Shown here one piece after another: positions 61,801 to 64,000 of a DNA stretch of 64,000 bases. The notes beneath the pieces were generated by a model that was not told the origin of the DNA, searched no databases, and worked only from the letters and a program-made list of their open reading frames with translations. The translations under genes were made by a program, and so were the position numbers. Within the stretch, counting starts at the first letter, position 1, and each line of letters starts with the position of its first letter. Source of the stretch: Gibbula magus (Eukaryota > Mollusca > Gastropoda > Trochida > Trochidae); NCBI GenBank assembly GCA_936450465.1, contig OW388298.1:6866035-6930034 (forward strand). Reading direction: 5' to 3'.

Positions 61801-62827
61801 TTTTTTTCCCCGTCTCGCGAGATGCGAGGCAGATAGCAGTCTCGGGCGAGGCAAACCCGAGGCAATACAAACACGTGGGTGAAAATAGCCTCAAGCGAAT
61901 TAATGCTTCGGGGGCTAAGCCCGACAAAATTGGCCTTTTGTAAAGCTAATTATCAATGCGTTACGGGTCAACAATGCACACGCAATTTGGTGTGAATTTT
62001 ACTTGATATTTCGACCGGACATTCACACAGACTCGTTATCGTGGCTATCTGCGAGATGTATGTAAACAAGTTTTCATGTGGCGATATACGGACACACTTC
62101 GTCTCGCATTTCGCCTGGGGGGCAAATATAATTATTACTGACCCGGTAAATGCACTAAGTCCAACGTACGGGTCTCGCCAAGGGTTCTAACATTTTTCTC
62201 TATGAGCCTCCCGGATAATTACGTGACCCGCAAGTTAAGGGTTAAGCTGGGTTCAATTGTTAGTTGAGTTGAGTTGGGTTAATTTTTAGATGAGTTGAGT
62301 TGGGTTCAATTGTTAGTTGAGTTTAGACTGGTTTGATTTTTTGTTGAGTTGAGTTATATTTTTGGATGAGTTGGGTTAAGCTGGATTCAATTTTTAGTTG
62401 AGTTGAAGATATTTTGGATTCAACTCCACTTTCAAGAATATTTCACTTTCATATTAGGATGCCGAGCAAAATTGAAGGGAGATATATGGTACAACAAGAG
62501 AGTATTTATGGAACTAGCAACCTATGATTTAAAGATATGGTGCAGACAATTTTACATTATAGGTGATACATTTTGAAGCCATTTTCTAATTATCATTTTA
62601 TCTAACATATCGGCAGGTAAGACTGGCACATTAAGAAGGTATTTTTAATCAATATAAATCTATATAACGTATTAAATAATTATCATATTCTAATAACGAA
62701 CCTGCAGCGTTGGTGTGATGCATCCTAATCCGACTCTTACACATAAACTGCAGCACTTTCTCAATGTTCTCTTTCATCTCCGACTGGTTAGACGGGTCTT
62801 CATGGGTTCCAGTCAACTTCTCGCCAC
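31765..62827 (-). CDS. Dixdc1: dixin (DIX domain-containing protein 1), 15 exons, 5' end outside window
   Basis: Dixin is a cytoplasmic scaffold that joins Dishevelled and Axin through its DIX domain, promotes Wnt/beta-catenin signalling and also acts on actin and JNK. Transcription order of exons: 62702-62827, 60525-60664, 58049-58143, 47227-47450, 46469-46608, 45046-45123, 44422-44526, 42405-42509, 40840-40893, 39030-39176, 34905-35084, 34136-34217, 33275-33383, 32379-32487, 31765-31848. All joins keep phase and use GT-AG, giving 591 residues plus stop. Residues 1-70 are the end of a calponin-homology domain ([20 protein letters not shown]), about 89-195 an Arg/Ser-rich linker, about 196-405 coiled coil, 405-464 the conserved helical segment before DIX, and about 508-585 the DIX domain. 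The CH start is missing, so at least one exon lies past 64000. The symbol follows vertebrate usage. Axin and Dishevelled are excluded by the CH plus coiled-coil layout. Confidence 0.96.
31849..32378 (-). other. dixin intron with a SINE
   Basis: Its donor is GTGGGT at 32378 on the - strand. The tRNA-headed SINE at about 32050-32203 is listed separately. Nothing else is recognised. Confidence 0.8.
32050..32203 (-). mobile_element. tRNA-derived SINE, second family
   Basis: On the - strand the element starts GGGATGTAGCCAGTTGGTAG at 32203. Box B-like GGTTCGATTCC follows, and CACACCAAAAGATGTTAAAA opens the body. The 5' and 3' halves of the tRNA-like part do not pair as an acceptor stem, so it is not an intact tRNA gene. 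The body resembles a SINE type I recall from mollusc genomes. The 3' limit is approximate. Confidence 0.65.
32379..32487 (-). CDS. Dixdc1: dixin exon 14 of this window (central DIX domain)
   Basis: Residues 528(part)-564, with [27 protein letters not shown], the most conserved stretch of dixin DIX domains. The acceptor is TTGTTGAACAG and the donor GTGGGT. Confidence 0.97.
32585..32650 (-). repeat. decayed copy of the exon 14 acceptor edge
   Basis: AGTCTTTAGAGTTGTCTCCC and CTAGTCGGTACAAACACA repeat, in the same order and orientation, the first bases of exon 14 and its upstream intron (32461-32520). The AG of the splice acceptor is lost in this copy. Confidence 0.75.
32775..33262. repeat. direct duplication of about 230 bp in a dixin intron
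   Basis: TCATTCTGACA(T/G)TAAGAGATCA, GTTTAAA(T/A)GTGAGGA and AAATTGT(T/G)TTTCCCACC-type segments occur in the same order at 32779-33010 and 33046-33245. The second copy is shorter by internal deletions. Confidence 0.8.
33275..33383 (-). CDS. Dixdc1: dixin exon 13 of this window (start of DIX domain)
   Basis: Residues 492(part)-528(part), containing [18 protein letters not shown], the first strands of the DIX domain. The acceptor is TTTCATATTCGCAG and the donor GTGAGT. Confidence 0.97.
33498..33628. mobile_element. foldback element with perfect 33-bp arms
   Basis: Arms at 33498-33530 and 33596-33628 (TCTGGATAACAACTTCTTTA then TTGTGAAGATACA) are exact inverse copies around a 65-bp centre. One-armed relatives occur at 63053-63130 and near 47115-47145, so it is a dispersed family. 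Confidence 0.85.
34136..34217 (-). CDS. Dixdc1: dixin exon 12 of this window
   Basis: Residues 465-492(part), a Ser/Arg-rich linker ([17 protein letters not shown]) between the helical segment and the DIX domain. It has weak family conservation, but the splice sites (CATTTCATTTCAG, GTATGA) and phases fit both neighbours. Confidence 0.88.
34500..34904 (-). repeat. 72-bp tandem copies of the exon 11 donor edge
   Basis: On the - strand each unit repeats the last ~25 bases of exon 11 (CAACCGCTCCAGCGTCAAT-like) followed by GTGAGTACACAGTTACCTCC. Donor-like GT dinucleotides fall at 34832, 34760, 34688, 34616 and 34548, spaced 72, 72, 72 and 68 bp, continuing from the real donor at 34904. The GTGAGT core is kept in all five. 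Confidence 0.92.
34905..35084 (-). CDS. Dixdc1: dixin exon 11 of this window
   Basis: Residues 405-464. [18 protein letters not shown] and [16 protein letters not shown] match the conserved helical segment found before the DIX domain in dixins. The acceptor is TATTTTCATCCCCCAG and the donor GTGAGT. Confidence 0.96.
35395..35535. repeat. diverged foldback-family copy
   Basis: GGCATTACTTGCGCCTGGTT at the left and CCAGTGATGGAGACTACAGG with AGTTATGCCTGG at the right are inverted relatives. Same family as 39505-39682 and 50423-50767. Confidence 0.6.
35945..36735. repeat. 33/36-bp satellite, about 800 bp
   Basis: Built from AAACCAATGTTAGACATGTT and AGCAGCGTTAGAT, with submotifs of 12-15 bp that are dropped or doubled in the first third. 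The middle (36260-36660) is regular. Periods divisible by three keep several frames open on both strands. Confidence 0.93.
36736..38570. other. intronic DNA of dixin, gene-free
   Basis: No exon recognised. Two related words (CTTTCTCATGAAAAAGTCTTTCCTCC and variants) repeat around 36900-37020. Confidence 0.5.
38571..39029. repeat. diverged repeats next to the exon 10 donor, including exon-edge copies
   Basis: Blocks of CAAGCACCTGCCCTAATATA and TATATCTATATA-type words recur at roughly 70-110 bp. 38781-38800 resembles exon bases 39037-39056 (TCCCTGACCACTTTCAAGCA against TCCCCGACCACCTTCAGCTT). 38870-38900 resembles the junction 38997-39032 (CTATGTACA...CACACCTACCC). Confidence 0.65.
39030..39176 (-). 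CDS. Dixdc1: dixin exon 10 of this window (coiled coil)
   Basis: Residues 356-404. [18 protein letters not shown] and [14 protein letters not shown] show heptad-like spacing of hydrophobic residues typical of the dixin coiled coil. The acceptor is CGTTGCTCTGCAG and the donor GTAGGT. Confidence 0.94.
39208..39345. repeat. 80-bp direct duplication
   Basis: AATCACAACCCGATTTTCAG and AGCTTTTGCAGGATTTAAA are repeated with changes at 39288-39345, in the intron just upstream of exon 10. Confidence 0.75.
39505..39682. mobile_element. foldback element, 178 bp
   Basis: The left arm starts GCAAGGCATTACTTACACCA and the right arm ends GAGTTATGCCTTGC. Between them are TCACTGGCTAATTTAAGCCT and its inverse (GAAATTACCC), and TGAACTTTCCTGTG and its inverse (CACAGGAAAGTTTA). 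Related to 35395-35535 and 50423-50767. Confidence 0.7.
39561..40590. repeat. direct duplication of about 390 bp
   Basis: Segments 39561-39952 and 40207-40590 match in order. Shared words include TCTTCATTGAAGTAATTTCT, TCTGTAAAACTCTGGT, GCTAAG(T/C)CATCAACAAG and ACAAACAAAATTGCCGAAAT. The duplicate begins inside the foldback element at 39505-39682, so it copied half of it. Confidence 0.8.
40840..40893 (-). CDS. Dixdc1: dixin exon 9 of this window (coiled coil)
   Basis: Residues 338-355 ([18 protein letters not shown]). It is short, but the acceptor (TATTGTTTTCAG), donor (GTTTGT) and phase 0 on both sides fit exons 8 and 10. Confidence 0.9.
41161..41393. mobile_element. TTAA-flanked inverted-repeat element, family 3
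   Basis: Arms at 41161-41188 and 41366-41393 (TTAAAGGGACAACGCGTCGA against TTAAAGGGACACTGCGTCGA) match at 25 of 28 positions, with TTAA outermost. It is 233 bp long and lies in the intron between exons 8 and 9. Confidence 0.8.
41630..41699 (-). pseudogene. tRNA-like sequence (tRNA-Val-like pseudogene or SINE head)
   Basis: On the - strand TCTCCGC at the start pairs with GTGGAGA at the end (one G-U), and GTGTAGTGGTAAG resembles a D arm. GGGTTCGAATCCTGG resembles a T arm, and CTCACAC would place a CAC anticodon. The anticodon stem does not pair, so an active tRNA gene is unlikely. Confidence 0.55.
41950..42300 (+). repeat. irregular 28-32-bp repeat (GGAAATA...CCATTGGAAATACTG)
   Basis: About eleven variable copies of GGAAATATCCCATTGGAAAT and ACTG(C/T)CATG with changing spacing, just downstream of exon 8 on the gene strand. 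Confidence 0.85.
42405..42509 (-). CDS. Dixdc1: dixin exon 8 of this window (coiled coil)
   Basis: Residues 303-337 ([28 protein letters not shown]). The acceptor is TGTTTACTTTCAG and the donor GTTGGC. Confidence 0.93.
42538..42910. repeat. tandem duplication of about 190 bp
   Basis: AGCCTCTGTTTGCTTCA(A/T)CC, CACGATTAAGACGTTTGCCT, TCACATCCTCTAA and TATCCTACCCTACCTG occur in the same order at 42542-42722 and 42733-42906. Confidence 0.88.
43060..43157. repeat. 98-bp palindromic (foldback) element
   Basis: GTATTGGCC(G/C)AGTTA(T/C)AGG at 43060 is the inverse of CCTGTAACTGGGCCAATAC at the right end, and CCGTTGTATTGG is the inverse of CCAATACAACAG. The arms are nearly as long as the element. Confidence 0.82.
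43620..44390. repeat. cluster of nested foldback repeats
   Basis: Best pair: 43997-44042 against 44099-44144 (ATTTGACATTTCTCGTC...CATGTATATTTCAT and its inverse). Further relatives of TCACGAGATGAAATA and of TATTTCACTG(A/T) occur at 43652-43700, 43905-43975 and 44300-44370 in both orientations. Confidence 0.75.
44422..44526 (-). CDS. Dixdc1: dixin exon 7 of this window (coiled coil)
   Basis: Residues 268-302 ([35 protein letters not shown]). The acceptor is CCCCTCCTGTTGCAG and the donor GTGAGT. Confidence 0.94.
45046..45123 (-). CDS. Dixdc1: dixin exon 6 of this window (acidic insert in the coiled coil)
   Basis: Residues 242-267 ([26 protein letters not shown]). It is Glu-rich and breaks the heptads, so it is probably a flexible insert and may be alternatively spliced, since 78 bases keep the frame. 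The acceptor is TCGTGTTCCAG and the donor GTGAGT. Confidence 0.85.
45135..45352 (-). repeat. dispersed repeat abutting the exon 6 acceptor
   Basis: CAAGGGCAATAACTCCAGAC, AAACTCCATCAAGGTATCTT, AAAAGCTGTCCTCGGACAGA with (GAC)GGAC repeats, and TCCCCTATCACTTTGTTGCA form an ordered set I recall from several mollusc genomes. The left limit is uncertain and lies 12-25 bases from the splice acceptor. Confidence 0.6.
45739..45771 (-). mobile_element. SINE head fragment
   Basis: The inverse strand reads CAGTGGTTAGCGTGTTCGGC TTCGGATCAAG, matching the head of the SINE at 21833-22105 (GTAGTTAGTGTGGTCGGCTTCGGATCA). It is truncated. Confidence 0.6.
45937..46435. mobile_element. TTAA-flanked inverted-repeat element, family 4
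   Basis: Arms at 45937-45958 and 46414-46435 (TTAAAGGTGCATCCATTGTG then TT) match with one difference in 22, with TTAA outermost. It is 499 bp long and ends only 33 bases from the exon 5 donor. Confidence 0.82.
46469..46608 (-). CDS. Dixdc1: dixin exon 5 of this window (start of coiled coil)
   Basis: Residues 195(part)-241. [20 protein letters not shown] and [12 protein letters not shown] form an unbroken helix pattern. The acceptor is TTATGCCTTGCAG. The donor chosen is GTCAGT at 46468 because it keeps phase 0 into exon 6. Confidence 0.92.
47227..47450 (-). CDS. Dixdc1: dixin exon 4 of this window (Ser/Arg-rich linker)
   Basis: Residues 120(part)-195(part), low complexity with many Ser, Arg and Tyr ([35 protein letters not shown]). 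It probably carries phosphorylation sites. The acceptor is TATTGCTATTGCAG and the donor GTGGGT. Confidence 0.9.
47451..50422 (-). other. first part of the 10.6-kb dixin intron, gene-free
   Basis: AT-rich with no exon seen. A homopolymer of 24 C at 49947-49970 is the only marked feature. Confidence 0.5.
50423..50767. mobile_element. foldback element with an internal 44-bp tandem array
   Basis: Ends (GCAAACCAACTCCCTCA at left, inverse of TGAGGGAAGCTGAGTGCAAA at right) and the next block (ACTGGCTAATTTAAGCCTTG and its inverse at 50698-50718) are inverted copies. The left side has about four direct copies of GCCTTGCTGCATTTCTGTGC plus CATCACTGGCTAATTTAA, the right side one inverse copy. Confidence 0.78.
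50768..52230 (-). other. dixin intron, gene-free
   Basis: No exon or repeat recognised other than a short TATATA run near 51765. Confidence 0.5.
52231..55416. repeat. 30-bp satellite, 106 copies
   Basis: The unit is AATTATTGTTACCTATCAAT followed by GGGTTATATA, in exact 30-bp steps from 52231 to 55410. Variation is nearly confined to one base (AAATTA, AGATTA, GAATTA) and to an occasional TTAAATGG for TCAATGGG. Open frames of more than 1000 codons exist on both strands because the period is ten codons with no stop. They have no unique sequence, so they are not genes. Confidence 0.98.
55417..58048 (-). other. rest of the 10.6-kb dixin intron, gene-free
   Basis: No exon or repeat recognised. 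Short open frames only. Confidence 0.5.
58049..58143 (-). CDS. Dixdc1: dixin exon 3 of this window (Arg/Ala-rich linker)
   Basis: Residues 89-120(part): [20 protein letters not shown] and [11 protein letters not shown]. The Ala-rich start corresponds to the segment after the CH domain in vertebrate dixins. The acceptor is TCTCTACACAG and the donor GTAGGA. Confidence 0.92.
58144..59929 (-). other. dixin intron, gene-free part
   Basis: No exon recognised. Two related words (GAGGGG(A/C)(G/A)ATATCA and AAT(A/C)TTGAATATTTTATT) repeat at 59568-59615 and 59648-59690. Confidence 0.5.
59930..60375 (+). repeat. 26-bp satellite with a 156-bp higher-order unit
   Basis: The unit is CATGACCCAAATGACACAAT followed by GTTTAA, about 17 copies. 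A rare variant block (AAACAATGTTTAATTTGCCC) recurs at 60064 and 60220, 156 bp (six units) apart, so blocks of six were duplicated. Confidence 0.92.
60368..60448 (-). repeat. copy of the exon 2 donor edge in the intron
   Basis: TTTACCCTTATACTGACCTA and CATTTCCCTTGCTAGGTGAC followed by CGGTAGTGCTG repeat the end of exon 2 and its donor (60490-60571). The GTCAGT donor core is kept, with 10-15 percent difference. It sits between the 26-bp satellite and the true exon. Confidence 0.88.
60525..60664 (-). CDS. Dixdc1: dixin exon 2 of this window (end of CH domain)
   Basis: Residues 42(part)-88. [20 protein letters not shown] is the signature end of the dixin calponin-homology domain, followed by [16 protein letters not shown]. 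The acceptor is TTCTCACTCAACAG and the donor GTCAGT. Confidence 0.97.
60763..62241 (+). mobile_element. piggyBac-like non-autonomous element, copy 2
   Basis: Begins CCCTTACGTTGCG, ends CGCAAGTTAAGGG, bounded by TTAA at 60759-60762 and 62242-62245. It is 1479 bp, like copy 1, and collinear with copy 1 over roughly the first 1258 bp and last 34 bp. It is inserted inside a GTTGAGTTGGGTTCAA-type repeat, parts of which flank both sides. A 104-codon frame on the - strand (61613-61927) differs from that of copy 1 by very few residues. Confidence 0.82.
62246..62415 (+). repeat. GTTGAGTTGGGTTCAATTTTTAG repeat
   Basis: Irregular copies of TTAGTTGAGTTGAGTTGGGT and TCAATTTTTAG. The piece at 60700-60758 is the same repeat, split by the piggyBac-like insertion. 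Confidence 0.8.
62702..62827 (-). CDS. Dixdc1: dixin exon 1 of this window (middle of CH domain), partial gene
   Basis: Residues 1-42(part). [20 protein letters not shown] and [19 protein letters not shown] match the middle of the dixin calponin-homology domain. It begins with two bases of a split codon after TTTCTCTTCCCAG, so one or more upstream exons with the start codon lie past the window edge. The donor is GTTCGT. Confidence 0.96.
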
Positions 62828-63743
62828 CTGGGAAGAGAAATTGAATATTTAAAATATTTTAGAATAATTTAAAAAAAATATTTTAGATATTTGAAAATAC
62901 TAACCCTACCTCTGATTGGTGCGTAACTACCTATGCTCATACGATACAAGATTGGAAAAAACGTGTTAGAGATGTGTTAGAAGAGAAATAACATCTTTAA
63001 AATCTAAATAAATATTTTAGATATTTACAAATACATCCTGAACAGGAAGATTTTCTGGATAACAACTTCTTTAATTTGAAAATACATGGCATTTCGGAGT
63101 ACATACTGACTCCCTCCTTGATCAGGTGGAATGTAAGGAAATAACAAAATATGTTATTATACCTCTATTACTTTTGTAAGAATTCCATTGGTCAGTACAC
63201 ACCACGTGATCGAAAAATATATTTGTACACTGACCCCCTCTCCCGGTGATGAGGTCAATATTGTTACAGAAATTTCTGTCACTGACCCGAGATATTGTTT
63301 TGACGGGATAGGTTCAGGCTCTCTGGTCATACCTATGCATACCTAATACCTATGCTCATACGATACAAGATTGAAAAACGTGTTAGAGATGTCATGTAGT
63401 GAGATGTGTAGATTGAAAAGTGCATTTAGTTTCCTCAACAAAAAACATGTAATTTTTGTTATGCTTTATTTATTACCGATATTGCAAAATATAAGCCATG
63501 TCATATTTTTCATGAGAGCATATATGTGAACATATCACATAAGGGGTCAGAGTAAACTTGATGAATCCTCCTTTAACATCTACAAACATTTAATTTTACA
63601 AACATTCATAACCTGAGCATCAATTTAAGGACACAATGTATGTAACTGTTTCAGAGATTTTCAGTGGTATGGGTTATGATTCAGTGAAGGATATAACATG
63701 TGAATGTTTCCGATGAGGACAGGAAGATTCAAGTGGGTCGGAA
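62828..63743 (-). other. dixin 5' intron, mostly gene-free
   Basis: A direct repeat of CCTATGCTCATACGATACAA plus GATTG(G)AAAAA is found at 62931 and 63348. At 63053-63130 there is a one-armed copy of the foldback family of 33498-33628. No further exon seen. Confidence 0.5.
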
Positions 63744-63895
63744 GGCACTAGAGGATCCAGGGGGTCCGGACCCCCCCCCCCCCCCCCTTTTCAAATCCAT
63801 GTATACATAAGTTGGGATTAAGGTCCTGCTGCTGAGTGGAAAATTTTTATTTTGGGACCCCCCCCCCTTTAAAAAATCCTGGATCCGCCCTTGGA
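63744..63895. mobile_element. short inverted-repeat element with C-tracts
   Basis: The left end GAGGATCCAGGGGGTCCGGA is followed by a run of about 19 C. The right end has a second C run and AAAAAATCCTGGATCCGCCC, an inverse relative of the left end. Dispersed repeats with GGATCCAGG ends are common in animal genomes. Confidence 0.6.
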
Positions 63896-64000
63896 AGGTG
63901 AATCATATATATACACACATACATAGATGATACTAATTTGTTTCTTGATCTACTTTCTTAAATCATCTGAATCATTCAATATATCATTTTGTTCAACACG

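Overview
The window looks like animal nuclear DNA, most likely from a gastropod mollusc (limpet-like). The coding sequence is split by spliceosomal GT-AG introns. The non-coding DNA is AT-rich and packed with short tandem arrays, foldback elements and tRNA-derived SINEs. One SINE family ends in a GTTAAACCCCAACTCACCTCAC-type tail of a kind I associate with gastropod genomes. The taxon is an inference; no marker gene fixes the species.

Only two protein-coding genes can be supported, and they converge tail to tail. (1) On the + strand, a Van Gogh/Strabismus (VANGL) gene has two coding exons (13252-14482 and 17872-18299). It encodes a 552-residue four-pass membrane protein ending in the PDZ-binding motif ETSV. 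(2) On the - strand, a dixin (DIXDC1-type) gene has 15 recognisable coding exons running from 62827 down to the stop at 31765. These give 591 residues: the second half of a calponin-homology domain, a low-complexity linker, a coiled coil and a C-terminal DIX domain. Its first coding exon or exons lie beyond base 64000. All 14 exon joins agree in reading phase. VANGL is a core planar cell polarity protein and dixin is a DIX-domain Wnt/Dishevelled partner, so two proteins of connected Wnt pathways are neighbours here.

Layout: 1-13217, upstream DNA and 5' intron of Vangl with several minisatellites, a SINE and two TTAA-flanked elements. 13218-18700, Vangl, with a 51-bp satellite in its intron. 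18700-31700, intergenic DNA with a SINE, a CACGTG-containing 31/32-bp array and an 834-bp TTAA-flanked element. 31765-62827, dixin, whose introns hold a 106-copy 30-bp satellite, a 33/36-bp satellite, a 26-bp satellite, many foldback elements and a piggyBac-like element. 62828-64000, 5' intron of dixin.

The most interesting pattern is that at least four of the 14 dixin junctions have partial copies of the exon edge, some with an intact splice site, repeated in the adjoining intron. The clearest is an exact 72-bp ladder of extra 5' splice sites at 34500-34905. The window also has four unrelated TTAA-flanked inverted-repeat elements. In addition, two 1479-bp piggyBac-like copies share both ends but differ completely over an equal-length ~186-bp segment. 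No CRISPR, operon, viral or prokaryotic system is present.
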